This document shows, piece by piece, positions 9,101-16,934 of a stretch of DNA of 24,391 nt. Origin of the DNA: Bacillota bacterium (GTDB taxonomy: Bacteria; Bacillota; Clostridia; Lachnospirales; Lachnospiraceae); contig JAEZKD010000018.1 in assembly GCA_023415655.1 (NCBI GenBank), forward strand, positions 1 to 24,391. Direction: 5' to 3'. The notes beneath the pieces were generated by a model that saw only the letters and a program-made list of their open reading frames with translations, searched no databases and was not told the DNA's origin. Position numbers and translations under genes: made by a program. Positions within the stretch are counted from its first letter, which is position 1; every line of letters starts with the position of its first letter.

Positions 9101-10621
9101 GAACGTTGAAAAACGATCCACGATTTCTCCGTGCTCAATCTTAACCGCACCGATTTCAATGATTTTATTCGTAACGGAACTAAAGCCAGTCGTCTCAATA
9201 TCAAAGACAACGCATGGTGTATCAAGCGTCTGTCCTTTCTCATTCTGAACCGTCTCCTTCATGTCATCAACCAGATAGGCTTCCATACCGTAGATTACCT
9301 TGAATTTCTTACAGCGCTCCATCTTTTCAGGATCATCGGCATAATCTTTTGGATTTAGCACATGATTGGCTTCTGGGAACGACTGTACCACACCATGATC
9401 CGTAATTGCAACGCCAGGATGCCCCCACTCAAAGGCAGTCTTGATCAATGCTTTGATATCAACGACCGCATCCATATCACTCATAACCGTATGAGAATGA
9501 AGCTCGACACGCTTTACAGGTGCTTTGTCCTCTCTCTTTGTTAAAAAGCTTGGAATCTTCTTGATACCAACGACCGACGAAATCGTGATTTCTCGATCAA
9601 ATTTATCATAGATTGCCATACCCTTTAATTTGACGAAATTCCCGGTCTTTAATGCTTTCTTTACGTCATCCATCTGATCTTTTCTCACGAATAGTTTAAT
9701 TGCTATCGTATCGGAAAAATCAGTGATTGCACAGCTGACTAAGAATTTCTCATTACGTATTTCTCGATCTTCATAATTTTCCACGCGTCCGCGAATGACT
9801 ACTTCACCAATTTCATCCTGTATCTCTTTGATTGGTATGGTTTCACCATCAAACGGACGACCGTATACGATATCTGGATCTTCTGGTAACTTTCTTTGCG
9901 GTGTGAATTTACTCTTTTCTAAGGTTTTCTTTTCTTCTTTTTTCTCTTCCTTCTTTTCTTCCTTTTTCTTAGCAGTTACTACGACCTGTTCTACTTCGTT
10001 TGGTTGTGATATCTCACGAGTACCACCCTCTTGTGCTGCTTCTTCTAACTTACGTTTTTCCATTTCTTTGGAGTAACGTCTTGGTTCTTCTCGATCTTCT
10101 TCCTCAGCCTCAGTAATTTCACGTTCAAAGAAGTCAAATTTGATCGATAGATCAAATCCATAACGTTCACGAAAAATTGGTTCTAAGAAGTGTCGGATTT
10201 CTTCCCCCTTCGTATGATTTAAAAAAGTATCCTCCAAACGAAGAATCATTGCATTCCCTTGAAAAGAAATCTCAGCCTGACGCAAAATATTATAATTCAT
10301 AATACTTGTTTCCATCAGCTCTTCAAATAAACTTTCCTTATGCATCTCCCAGAGGTTTTCCTCCGTATACTGAGCGGAGAGAGCATATCGTTCCACGATG
10401 GCAATTTTATTACCACCAGCTTGAAATAACTGCTTTTGAAGCTGAAATTCCATACTCTTAATATGTTTTCTCGTTAGAAGATGGGTACTTTCAATATACA
10501 CTAGTGCTTGCCCGGTCGTCTTCGATATCGTAACCTTGATTACCTGTATATCACGATATAGCTCTTTTAGATCCTGTGCTACATCAAGCGTATCAAATAC
10601 TTCAAAAAACAACATACTCAT
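6119..10621 (-). CDS. polC: DNA polymerase III PolC-type alpha subunit
   Basis: A 1500-residue Gram-positive replicative polymerase with built-in proofreading. Domains in order: an N-terminal domain (about 1-165); a charged linker; an OB fold (about 270-355, IGEVVIRGRVENYED); a PHP domain starting near 372 (ELHSHTVMSDMDA); the 3'-5' exonuclease inserted in it (DIETTG 474-479, with HHRAVDD near 611-617); then a C4-type zinc-binding motif (CANC...CPVC) and the polymerase palm, fingers and duplex-binding regions. The order OB-PHP-exonuclease-palm is diagnostic of PolC versus DnaE. It is slightly longer than the roughly 1440 residues usual in Bacillus; part of the excess is a Lys/Glu-only stretch near 218-232. 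The start ATG 10621 follows AGGAG by 5 nt. It is the last gene of the pyrH-to-polC cluster but is separated from ispG by palindromic repeats. Confidence 0.98.
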   Translation of the reverse strand: MSMLFFEVFDTLDVAQDLKELYRDIQVIKVTISKTTGQALVYIESTHLLTRKHIKSMEFQLQKQLFQAGGNKIAIVERYALSAQYTEENLWEMHKESLFEELMETSIMNYNILRQAEISFQGNAMILRLEDTFLNHTKGEEIRHFLEPIFRERYGFDLSIKFDFFEREITEAEEEDREEPRRYSKEMEKRKLEEAAQEGGTREISQPNEVEQVVVTAKKKEEKKEEKKEEKKTLEKSKFTPQRKLPEDPDIVYGRPFDGETIPIKEIQDEIGEVVIRGRVENYEDREIRNEKFLVSCAITDFSDTIAIKLFVRKDQMDDVKKALKTGNFVKLKGMAIYDKFDREITISSVVGIKKIPSFLTKREDKAPVKRVELHSHTVMSDMDAVVDIKALIKTAFEWGHPGVAITDHGVVQSFPEANHVLNPKDYADDPEKMERCKKFKVIYGMEAYLVDDMKETVQNEKGQTLDTPCVVFDIETTGFSSVTNKIIEIGAVKIEHGEIVDRFSTFINPEVPIPFEITKLTSITDDMVMGSETIEVILPRFLEFIKGCYLVAHNASFDVGFITKKAEQLGIEIELTSVDTVGLARSLLNGLHNYKLDTVAKALDISLENHHRAVDDAGCTAEIYLKFLNMLAEKNITTLRQINEEEKMSPEAIKKMPTYHCILLCQNDIGRVNLYRMVSFSHLDYFARRPRIPKSMLTKYREGILVGTACEAGELYQAYLRHASPAEIARLAKFYDYYEIQPLGNNQFLVESDRYDVNTQEDLMNINRQICELGEEYGKPVVATCDSHFLNPEDEVYRRIIMSAKGFSDADSQPPLFFRTTEEMLEEFKYLGKEKAEEVVITNTNKICDMIEKISPVRPDKCAPVIENSDQTLRSICYEKAHSMYGEHLPKIVQDRLEHELKSIISNGFAVMYIIAQKLVWKSNEDGYLVGSRGSVGSSFAATMSGITEVNPLPAHYYCANCNYSDFDSEIVKAYEASSGCDMPDQNCPVCGELLKKDGHNIPFETFLGFNGDKEPDIDLNFSGEYQSKAHEYTEVIFGAGQTYRAGTIGTLADKTAFGFVKKYYEEHEEHKRIPEINRLVSGCVGVRRTTGQHPGGIIVLPLGEEIYSFTPVQHPANDMTTKTVTTHFDYHSIDHNLLKLDILGHDDPTMIRMLEDLTGVDAKLIPMDDKKVISLFESTEALGIKPEDIGGCDLGSLGLPELGTDFVMQMLRDTKPKSFSDMIRISGLSHGTDVWLNNTQTLIAEGKCTLSTAICTRDDIMTYLIRKGVENGLAFKIMESVRKGKGLTPDMEEAMLANDVPDWYIWSCKRIKYMFPKAHACAYVMMAFRIAYFKVYYPIAYYAAYFSIRASAFNYELMCLGRERLEYHMAEYKRRMASSDPAVKLTKKEEDVYKDMKVVQEMYARGFEFVPIDIYTAKAHHFQIVDGKLMPSLSTIDGLGDKAADQVVEAVKDGKFLSRDDFKTRCKVSGTVVELMADLGLMGDLPATNQISLMDFLG

Positions 10622-10661
10622 CTCATCTCCTGTTCCTTGGACTTAAATTTAGTTCGTGATT

Positions 10662-10821
10662 TTACCTGTGATTTGTTAGGTTTTCTAACAAGAAGAACCA
10701 TCGATAGCATATTTTATTTTGGCTCGCCCGCTCTCAAGCCGCCACTAAACGGCGACTTGAAGGCCAAAATAAAATATGCTATCGCTATTTCTTCTTGGCT
10801 TAGTTTCTTGAAATCACAAGC
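10662..10821. repeat. Long palindromic element, copy 1
   Basis: A nearly complete 160-bp palindrome between ispG and polC. The ends read ACCTGTGATTT and AAATCACAAGC. Subterminal AAGAAGAA pairs with TTCTTCTT, and the core arms are a perfect 22-bp inverted repeat (10702-10723 with 10763-10784). The loop contains a further TCAAG/CTTGA pairing around CGCC/GGCG. A smaller hairpin TTGTTAG/CTAACAA sits in the left arm. It is the first of three related elements in a row. No open reading frame of note lies inside. Confidence 0.85.
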
Positions 10822-10855
10822 AAAAAGCAAGATATTGATGTTTAAGTTACGAAAT

Positions 10856-11018
10856 GCCTGTGATTCGTTGAATGTTCAAATAAGTAGGAGAATTGGTATC
10901 AGTTGTTTTTTTCTGACTCATTCTCCCTCAAACCGCTACAAGACGGCGGCATGAAAATCAGTGGTTAAAAAATGATATCGTTACTTCTTCTTAATATAAG
11001 TTATCAACGCTCATAGGC
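10856..11018. repeat. Long palindromic element, copy 2
   Basis: A 163-bp imperfect palindrome with ends GCCTGTGA and TCATAGGC, and arms that share GCGTTGA, TAAG.AG.AG and TATCA blocks. The left arm matches copies 1 and 3 in order and spacing, with the start offset about 194 nt from copy 1. Many differences from copy 1 occur in both arms, so pairing is partly kept although the sequence differs. A 34-nt linker (10822-10855) separates it from copy 1 and resembles the next linker (11019-11050). Confidence 0.75.
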
Positions 11019-11050
11019 AAAATGCATATTCTTTTGTATCGTTGCGTATT

Positions 11051-11292
11051 GCCTGCGAATTGCTGTATTTTTGAATAAGAAGGAGCAACGGTATCATGTG
11101 TTTTTTCTGGCTCGTTCTCTCACAAGGTGCCTCTAGACAGCGGCTTGTGAGATGTTATTGTATCTAGGTACGATAACACCACAGGCTATGCCGGTGTTTC
11201 TCCAATTAGCATTTGCTTCAGGTAAAAACGCTGATTGGAAGAAACACATGAATTCGATATTTCTACTTAACTAAGATATAGAAAACACAGGC
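11051..11292. repeat. Long palindromic element, copy 3 (expanded)
   Basis: Starts GCCTGCGAATTG and ends ACACAGGC, again with TAAG.AG.A blocks in both arms. It is about 80 bp longer than the other copies because of extra internal hairpins. One is TCTCACAAG/CTTGTGAGA in the core. Another, at 11194-11247, has 17 nt of GTGTTTCTCCAATTAGC pairing with a near-perfect partner. The right end is 27 nt from the ispG stop. It lacks a T-run on the minus strand, so it is not a standard terminator for ispG. Confidence 0.7.
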
Positions 11293-11319
11293 AATTCAAT
11301 ATATTTTTGAGAATTTTAG

Positions 11320-12378
11320 TTAGTTTATAAAGGTATCTAGTTCTTTCTTTAATTCTTCTAGCAATAGGTCTTCCTTTACAGTTCGGATGATTTCACCTTT
11401 TTTGATGATTAGACCTACGCCTTTTCCACCTGCGACTCCTAAGTCGGCTTCTTTGGCTTCTCCTGGGCCGTTCACAGCACAACCCATAACTGCTACTTTA
11501 ATATCTAAGTCATAATCGGCTACGAGTTCTTCGACTTGTTTTGCTAGGCCAATAAGGTCAATTTGTGTACGTCCACAGGTTGGACAGGATACTACTTCAA
11601 TGCCACCTTTTCTGAGACCTAAAGTCTTTAGAATTAACTTTGCTGAGCGTATTTCTTCGACTGGTCGATCGGTGAGGGAAACTCGAATGGTGTCACCAAT
11701 GCCTTGATTTAGTATAATTCCAAGACCGATGGAAGACTTGATGTTACCAGCAATCACGGAACCTGATTCTGTAATACCAACATGAAGTGGATAATTCGTC
11801 TTTTGTGCAATTAGCTCATGTGCTTTGATGCACATTAAAACATCAGAGGATTTGATACTGATGACAAGATTGTCATATCCGAAATTCTCGATGATACGAA
11901 CCTTGTCCAAGGCACTTTCTACAATTCCCTCTGCAGTTACACGGTTTCCGTATTTAGCAATTAGTGGTTTTTCTAAGGAGCCTGAATTTACACCAACACG
12001 AATTGGGATATTTCTTTCCTTAGCTACCTCTACCACTGCTTTTACACGGTCTAAATCACCAATATTGCCTGGGTTGATACGAATTTTATCTGCTCCACTT
12101 TCCATCGCTGCAATTGCTAAACGATAGTCAAAATGAATATCCGCTACTAATGGTATGTGGATTCTTTTCTTAATCTCACGAAGAGCTGCTGCTGCTTCCA
12201 TGTTTGGAACTGCACAACGTATAATATCACAGCCTGCTTCTTCTAATTCTAATATTTGAGCAACCGTAGCATTGACGTCTTCAGTCTTTGTATTTGTCAT
12301 CGATTGGATTAGGATTGGATTTCCTCCACCGATTACTTTATTTCCAATGGTAATTACCTTCGTTTTATCACGATACAT
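11320..12378 (-). CDS. ispG: 4-hydroxy-3-methylbut-2-enyl diphosphate synthase (flavodoxin)
   Basis: A 352-residue [4Fe-4S] enzyme of the MEP isoprenoid pathway. It reductively opens MEcPP to HMBPP using reduced ferredoxin or flavodoxin. Visible features are the TIM-barrel segment with PILIQSMTNT near the N-terminus, RINPGNIG, and the cluster ligands Cys265, Cys268 (SCPTCGRTQ) and Cys300 in CAVNGPGEAKE, with Glu307. The start chosen is ATG 12378 (MYRDKTKV), which has AAAGGAAG 7 nt upstream. A GTG ten codons earlier lies nearly at the predicted transcription start and is rejected. With dxr in the same cluster, two MEP enzymes are co-localised. Confidence 0.96.
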   Translation of the reverse strand: MYRDKTKVITIGNKVIGGGNPILIQSMTNTKTEDVNATVAQILELEEAGCDIIRCAVPNMEAAAALREIKKRIHIPLVADIHFDYRLAIAAMESGADKIRINPGNIGDLDRVKAVVEVAKERNIPIRVGVNSGSLEKPLIAKYGNRVTAEGIVESALDKVRIIENFGYDNLVISIKSSDVLMCIKAHELIAQKTNYPLHVGITESGSVIAGNIKSSIGLGIILNQGIGDTIRVSLTDRPVEEIRSAKLILKTLGLRKGGIEVVSCPTCGRTQIDLIGLAKQVEELVADYDLDIKVAVMGCAVNGPGEAKEADLGVAGGKGVGLIIKKGEIIRTVKEDLLLEELKKELDTFIN

Positions 12379-12415
12379 AACAAACTTCCTTTCTATTTCT
12401 GTTTGCACCCTTCTT

Positions 12416-12421
12416 ATTATA
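12416..12421 (-). promoter_or_regulatory. Possible ispG promoter (-10)
   Basis: A perfect TATAAT on the minus strand, about 38 nt upstream of the ispG start codon. The -35 region is poor, so the promoter is weak or activator-dependent. It suggests ispG (and perhaps polC) can be transcribed independently of the genes upstream. Confidence 0.45.
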
Positions 12422-12539
12422 GCCTAAATGATATTAATTTTCTATAGAAACCAAAAGAAACATAAAAGAATTCTACCTCCAATAATGGAGCATGATTGGT
12501 ACCTATCCTAGCGCAAGACTTGACATAGAACCATAATTA

Positions 12540-12612
12540 GTAAGGGCAGTCACATCTTTCAGATTCATGCCTCACAAGGAGTCCAAAATCTAAAGAACGT
12601 GACCGCCCTTAC
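12540..12612 (-). ncRNA. 73-nt long hairpin between rseP and ispG
   Basis: The minus strand folds as GTAAGGGCGGTCAC pairing with GTGACTGCCCTTAC (14 bp, one G-U). It continues through TCTTT/AAAGA and AGATT/AATCT with a bulge, leaving a loop of about 21 nt containing CCT/AGG. The G-U pair would be an A-C mismatch on the plus strand, so the folded form is the minus-strand RNA. It may be a processing site, an attenuator or a small RNA; its family is not recognised. Confidence 0.45.
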
Positions 12613-12676
12613 AATTACAAATGACATGATTACAGTTGCGTAATACGAATGTTAATCCATCATTTCTATCAGATAC

Positions 12677-12698
12677 CTATGGCTGATAACAGCCATAG
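12677..12698 (-). other. Stem-loop after rseP stop
   Basis: CTATGGCTG and CAGCCATAG form a perfect 9-bp stem with a 4-nt loop, 16 nt after the rseP stop. With no T-run it may protect the 3' end of the upstream mRNA. Confidence 0.5.
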
Positions 12699-12714
12699 CA
12701 TTGATCTTTCTCTT

Positions 12715-14001
12715 TTAAAAGAATATATTCTTAATGTCATTAAAGAACACAAATACCATCAATAACATCAAAAGAATAAATCCAATGCCATGAACGTACC
12801 CTTCTTTTTCTCTACTAATAGGCTTTCCTCTCACTGCCTCGATAAAGAGGAAGAATAGACGCCCACCGTCTAGGGCTGGTATTGGAAGTAAATTCATAAC
12901 TCCTAGGTTGGCACTTAATAAAATAGCCCACTGCAAAAGGTTTAGAATAACATATTTAGTTCCAATCTCATCCTTTGCTTCCATGACAGAACCTAATTCA
13001 TCAACGATACGGACTGGACCACCAAGATCATCCATTCCAACATCACCAGAAAAGATGGAGCCAAGACCACGAACCGTCATCTCGATCCAATAACGAACTG
13101 TACTGAAGCTATATTTGATGGTTCCCCAAACTCCAGCATCTTCATAATAATGATTGTAGCCAAAGCCGATGGAATACATTTCTGTTTCCCTAGGTACTAA
13201 CGATGCTGACTTAATTTTACCATTATGTTCGTATTCAAGAGCAATCGCTGTTGCTTCTTGTATTGGATGTTCATCCAAATAGTCTGCAAGTGTATAATCC
13301 TTTGTGATGTCGGTCCCATTTACTTTTGTTATTGTATCTCCAGCCTCAACTCCTGCATCATACATAGCAGAGCCTTTGGTTACTTGAGATACTTGTGACG
13401 TTGTTGGATCATAATAGAATCCAAGCATATATTTTTTCATATACTCTGGAGTTATCTTAGTCGTAAAGGTTTTTCCATCTCTTTTGTACTCCACTTCAAA
13501 TGGTTCCTTAGAAACACCAATAAAATCTGTATAAATATCAATATCTCTAGCGAATACTACATTTTTCCCATCAATCTCAGTAATGATATCCCCAACTTTA
13601 AGTCCAGCCTGTTCTGCCAAGCTTCCTGCTGGTACATTGGTTACTTCTGCTGGATCATAGCCAACATTCCCAATTAAAATGAGAGAGAAAATAAATGCAA
13701 GAACAAAGTTAAAGAATGGTCCAGCAAAAATAGTTGATATTCTAGCCCAAACATTTTTATTATTGAAGTTATTTTCATCCTTATTCTCTGGATCGTCTTC
13801 ACCCATCATACAAGAACCACCAATTGGTAATAGCTTTAAGGAATATCTAGTTCCTCCTTTGACAAAGCTAAATAATCTAGGTCCCATACCAATCGAAAAC
13901 TCTATGACTGTAATCCCATTCTTCTTTGCCAGTAAAAAATGACCAAGTTCATGGATTGCAACAAGCACACTAAAGATTATTAATGCGATTACAATACTCA
14001 T
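12715..14001 (-). CDS. rseP: RseP-type site-2 intramembrane zinc metalloprotease
   Basis: A 428-residue membrane protease (RasP/RseP, S2P family) that cuts TM segments such as those of anti-sigma factors and signal-peptide remnants. Zinc site HELGH (residues 17-21) lies in the first TM, and the distal ligand Asp378 is in NLLPIPALDGGRL. Two PDZ-like segments lie between: one around SLAEQAGLKVGDIITEIDG and one around AMYDAGVEAGDTITKVNG, more than the single PDZ of many Firmicute homologues. The C-terminal TM follows. The ATG at 14001 has AAAGGA at a slightly long spacing. It lies 26 nt after dxr, the usual Firmicute order. Confidence 0.95.
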   Translation of the reverse strand: MSIVIALIIFSVLVAIHELGHFLLAKKNGITVIEFSIGMGPRLFSFVKGGTRYSLKLLPIGGSCMMGEDDPENKDENNFNNKNVWARISTIFAGPFFNFVLAFIFSLILIGNVGYDPAEVTNVPAGSLAEQAGLKVGDIITEIDGKNVVFARDIDIYTDFIGVSKEPFEVEYKRDGKTFTTKITPEYMKKYMLGFYYDPTTSQVSQVTKGSAMYDAGVEAGDTITKVNGTDITKDYTLADYLDEHPIQEATAIALEYEHNGKIKSASLVPRETEMYSIGFGYNHYYEDAGVWGTIKYSFSTVRYWIEMTVRGLGSIFSGDVGMDDLGGPVRIVDELGSVMEAKDEIGTKYVILNLLQWAILLSANLGVMNLLPIPALDGGRLFFLFIEAVRGKPISREKEGYVHGIGFILLMLLMVFVFFNDIKNIFF

Positions 14002-14027
14002 AAATTGCTAATTCCTTTCTAATTCAT

Positions 14028-15185
14028 TCAAACATGCTTCGCACATTCTTGCTCTATTATATCATATGTTTCTCGTTCTATATTAAGAATTTGAGAAATT
14101 GTTGGAGTCTGGATCATATGATGAGCATCGATTGCCTTTCGTATCAAATTAGTGATCTGAAGATACGAAATCTCGCGATTTAAAAACTTCGCAACTGCAC
14201 GTTCGTTCGCTGCGTTATATACGGTTGGATAGCTATGGCCTTTCTTCATAACTTCATATGCCATGGCTAGTCCAGGAAAATTATCGAAATCTGGTTTCTC
14301 AAACGTCATTGACCCAAGTTCAAAAAAGTTCACTCTTTGTCCCTTTAAAGGTCTTCTTGCCTCAGGATAATAGATTGCATATTGAATAGGTAGCTTCATA
14401 TCTGGTGTACCCATCTGCGCAATAATACCTCCATCGAGATATTCTACCGCAGAGTGAAGGATACTTTGAGGATGTACAACAACTTCAATCTGCTCCACTG
14501 GTACATCAAATAACCAATGAGCTTCGATTACTTCTAAGCCTTTGTTCACCATAGTAGCAGAATCGATGGTAATCTTTCTCCCCATGGACCAGTTTGGATG
14601 CTTTAGAGCATCTTCTACTTGAATATGAGCTAATTCTTCTCGTTTTCTTCCTCGGAAAGGCCCACCAGAGGCAGTCAATATAATTTTTCCGATTTCAGAT
14701 CCATGATTTCCTTGCAATGCTTGGAAAATAGCTGAATGCTCGGAATCCACTGGTAACAGTGCTACCTGATATTCCTTTACCAATGGCATAATAATATGTC
14801 CAGCAGTAACTAAGGTTTCTTTATTAGCAAATGCAATGTCTTTTCTTGCCTTAATTGCTTCGATCACTGGTAAGATACCAATCATTCCAACGACTGCACT
14901 TACAACCATCGAAGCAGATGGTATTGTAGCACATTCCATCAAGCCATCCATACCTGCTACAACCCTAATGCTCGTATCTGCAAGCTTTATTGACAATTCT
15001 GACGCTTTTACTTCATCATAAACACAAACCAATTCTGGTTGAAATTCTCTAGCCTGCGCTTCAAGTAAGGTGATATTCTGTAATGCGGCCAATGCGGCAA
15101 CCTTAAGGTCTGAGTTCTCTTTAACAACTTCAAGCGTCTGAGTTCCGATGGACCCAGTAGAACCCAATATCGATATTGTCTTCAT
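14028..15185 (-). CDS. dxr: 1-deoxy-D-xylulose 5-phosphate reductoisomerase
   Basis: A 385-residue NADPH-dependent enzyme converting DXP to MEP, the committed MEP-pathway step and the target of fosmidomycin. The N-terminal Rossmann motif is GSTGSIG (8-14). ANKETLV, the metal/substrate segment VDSEHSAIFQ and LTASGGPFRG are all present, as is HPNWSMGRKITIDSATMVNKGLE (shown here as key residues of the conserved loop). The length is typical. The ATG at 15185 follows GGAGG closely. With ispG it makes two MEP enzymes in this cluster, supplying precursors for UppS. Confidence 0.97.
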   Translation of the reverse strand: MKTISILGSTGSIGTQTLEVVKENSDLKVAALAALQNITLLEAQAREFQPELVCVYDEVKASELSIKLADTSIRVVAGMDGLMECATIPSASMVVSAVVGMIGILPVIEAIKARKDIAFANKETLVTAGHIIMPLVKEYQVALLPVDSEHSAIFQALQGNHGSEIGKIILTASGGPFRGRKREELAHIQVEDALKHPNWSMGRKITIDSATMVNKGLEVIEAHWLFDVPVEQIEVVVHPQSILHSAVEYLDGGIIAQMGTPDMKLPIQYAIYYPEARRPLKGQRVNFFELGSMTFEKPDFDNFPGLAMAYEVMKKGHSYPTVYNAANERAVAKFLNREISYLQITNLIRKAIDAHHMIQTPTISQILNIERETYDIIEQECAKHV

Positions 15186-15238
15186 ATTTCCTCCATTGAT
15201 TAAACAAATAATGACTAATAAAATTGATTACTACATTT

Positions 15239-15250
15239 ATCAATATTGAT
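15239..15250. other. 12-bp palindrome between dxr and cdsA
   Basis: ATCAATATTGAT is a perfect palindrome in the AT-rich 143-nt gap between cdsA and dxr. It could be an operator or simply AT-rich chance sequence; no clear promoter accompanies it. Confidence 0.25.
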
Positions 15251-15328
15251 ATCTAAATAATCCAAATTGATAGTTAATAAATGAATACTTATGAATCTTT
15301 TATAAAACTGGTATTAATAAGACATAAC

Positions 15329-16138
15329 TTATAAAACTAATGCTAAGTAATAAACAATAGGTGCAGTAAAGATAATACTATCAAAACGATCTAAGACACC
15401 ACCGTGACCAGGGATTAATGTCCCATAGTCTTTGACTTCGTGATTTCTCTTAATAGCAGAGGCTGCGAGATCTCCGATGACTGATATCACCGCAGAGCAT
15501 CCACCAATGATAGCAAAGCTTAATTGTGGATTGGAGAATCCTACAATATACTGTTTGACACAAGTAGCATATAAAAATCCGAGTAAGGCTGCTCCTAAGA
15601 TTCCTCCAATCAATCCTTCGATGGATTTCTTTGGACTAAGAACAGGTGCCATCTTATGCTTTCCAATTTTACGCCCGACAAGGTAAGCACAGGTATCAGA
15701 TCCCCAAGAACCTATGAATGCAAGCCAAACAAGAAAGGCTCCACCCTCCATCATTCGAATCTGATAGATAAATGCTAACATCACTGCAACATAGAAGATT
15801 CCAAAAAAAGTTAAGGTTGCATGCTCGGAAGTAAACTTAGGAAATGTTAGCACATAAATAGCCATAATAATTAATAAGAATCCGATAAAATATGGGAAAA
15901 TATAAGTTTCCAGCTTAAAATACACTAAGGCATAATACCCAATACAAGCAAGATAACCAGTAATTGCGAGTGCACTCTTATGAATCTTTAAAACTCGATA
16001 TAACTCCATCAATCCAATCAATGAAATTCCAAGAAGTAAGCCAAATAAAAGTTCTCTACCGATAACCATCGCTATGATTGTAACGGCCATTAGAATGACG
16101 GAACTTCGAAATCGTATCCAAAACGATATATCCTTCAT
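15329..16138 (-). CDS. cdsA: Phosphatidate cytidylyltransferase
   Basis: A 269-residue multi-pass membrane enzyme making CDP-diacylglycerol from CTP and phosphatidic acid, the branch point for acidic phospholipids. About seven to eight hydrophobic helices are seen. The family signature appears as GSDTCAYLVGRKIGKHK followed by LSPKKSIEG, and the C-terminal HGGVLDRFDS motif is intact. The ATG overlaps the uppS stop as TAATG, with the ribosome site GGAGGAG inside the uppS tail, so translation is coupled. Confidence 0.96.
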   Translation of the reverse strand: MKDISFWIRFRSSVILMAVTIIAMVIGRELLFGLLLGISLIGLMELYRVLKIHKSALAITGYLACIGYYALVYFKLETYIFPYFIGFLLIIMAIYVLTFPKFTSEHATLTFFGIFYVAVMLAFIYQIRMMEGGAFLVWLAFIGSWGSDTCAYLVGRKIGKHKMAPVLSPKKSIEGLIGGILGAALLGFLYATCVKQYIVGFSNPQLSFAIIGGCSAVISVIGDLAASAIKRNHEVKDYGTLIPGHGGVLDRFDSIIFTAPIVYYLALVL

Positions 16139-16851
16139 TAAACTCCTCCAAACCTGCGCTCTCTGCCATTGTAGTAATCAATGGCTTTTTGCAGTTCTTT
16201 TTTATCAAAATCCGGCCACAAGGTCTCCGTAAAGTAGAATTCAGTATACGCTAATTGCCATGGTAAGAAATTGGATAATCGTATTTCTCCTGACGTACGT
16301 ATTAACAAATCTGGATCTGGAATTGATGCTGTATCAAGGCTATCAGCAATCAATGCCTCCGTAATCTCTTCTGGTTTTAAACTTCCTTTCCTTACTTGCT
16401 CTGCTAACTTAACAACAGCGCGTCGTATCTCATCGCGCCCACCATAGTTAAGCGCAACTTGAAAGTTCAACCCAGTATTACTTTTGGAGGTTTCTTCTAA
16501 CTCCTTGATACTTCTTTGTAGTTCAGGCTCTAGTCTTGTAATGTCACCAAGCACACGAACTCTCATATTATGTTTCTTACTATTCTTAATGCAGTCCTTC
16601 ATAAAATCATGGAGTAGTTGCATTAATTTATCTACTTCTTCTTTTGGACGTGACCAATTCTCGGTTGAAAATGCATACACGGTCATGTACTTCACACCCA
16701 TTGCATACGCTTCTTTACCTATCTTTTCTACTACTTGACTCCCTTTTGAATGACCGTAATTACGAGGCATGAGCTTCTTCTTTGCCCAACGCCCATTCCC
16801 ATCCATAATAATTGCGATATGTTGTGGGATCTTATATTCCTTATCTTCCAT
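16138..16851 (-). CDS. uppS: Undecaprenyl diphosphate synthase
   Basis: A 237-residue cis-prenyltransferase that extends FPP with isopentenyl-PP to C55-PP, the lipid carrier for peptidoglycan and wall polymers. Motif I IIMDGNGRWAKKK places the catalytic Asp at 17. FSTENWSRP and the C-terminal RTSGEIRLSNFLPWQ with TEFYF complete the active site. The length is normal. The ATG at 16851 follows AAAGG. It is separated from frr by a hairpin (16876-16925). Confidence 0.97.
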   Translation of the reverse strand: MEDKEYKIPQHIAIIMDGNGRWAKKKLMPRNYGHSKGSQVVEKIGKEAYAMGVKYMTVYAFSTENWSRPKEEVDKLMQLLHDFMKDCIKNSKKHNMRVRVLGDITRLEPELQRSIKELEETSKSNTGLNFQVALNYGGRDEIRRAVVKLAEQVRKGSLKPEEITEALIADSLDTASIPDPDLLIRTSGEIRLSNFLPWQLAYTEFYFTETLWPDFDKKELQKAIDYYNGRERRFGGV

Positions 16852-16875
16852 AGAGATTACCTTTCTAACGCTAAT

Positions 16876-16925
16876 GAGGGTGTTGCGAAACTCAGACGAA
16901 ATAACGTTGAATCTTCAACACCCTC
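16876..16925 (-). other. Intercistronic hairpin frr-uppS
   Basis: GAGGGTGTTG and CAACACCCTC form a perfect 10-bp stem enclosing 30 nt, filling most of the gap between frr and uppS. No T-run follows on either strand, so it is more likely an RNA-processing or stability element than a terminator. Confidence 0.55.
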
Positions 16926-16934
16926 TATTAGTTA

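Larger units (their letters stand above)
12409..12714 (-). other. Structured spacer between rseP and ispG
   Basis: 306 nt without a gene. It holds a 9-bp hairpin right after the rseP stop (12677-12698), a 73-nt long hairpin (12540-12612) and the candidate ispG -10. Neither hairpin is followed by a T-run, so neither is a standard terminator. Confidence 0.7.

Noticed and set aside
9795..10076. Plus-strand frame of 93 codons opposite polC, rich in Ser and Phe
   Set aside because: It is the antisense of the Lys/Glu-rich linker of PolC and has no ribosome site.
10671..10691. TTGTTAG...CTAACAA upstream of polC resembling a Rex redox-repressor box
   Set aside because: The centre is 5 nt instead of 4 and the bases next to it do not match Rex. 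It is explained as a small hairpin in the arm of palindromic copy 1.
11194..11247. Hairpin as the ispG terminator
   Set aside because: No T-run follows on the minus strand, and its G-U pair favours the plus strand. It is better seen as part of palindromic copy 3.
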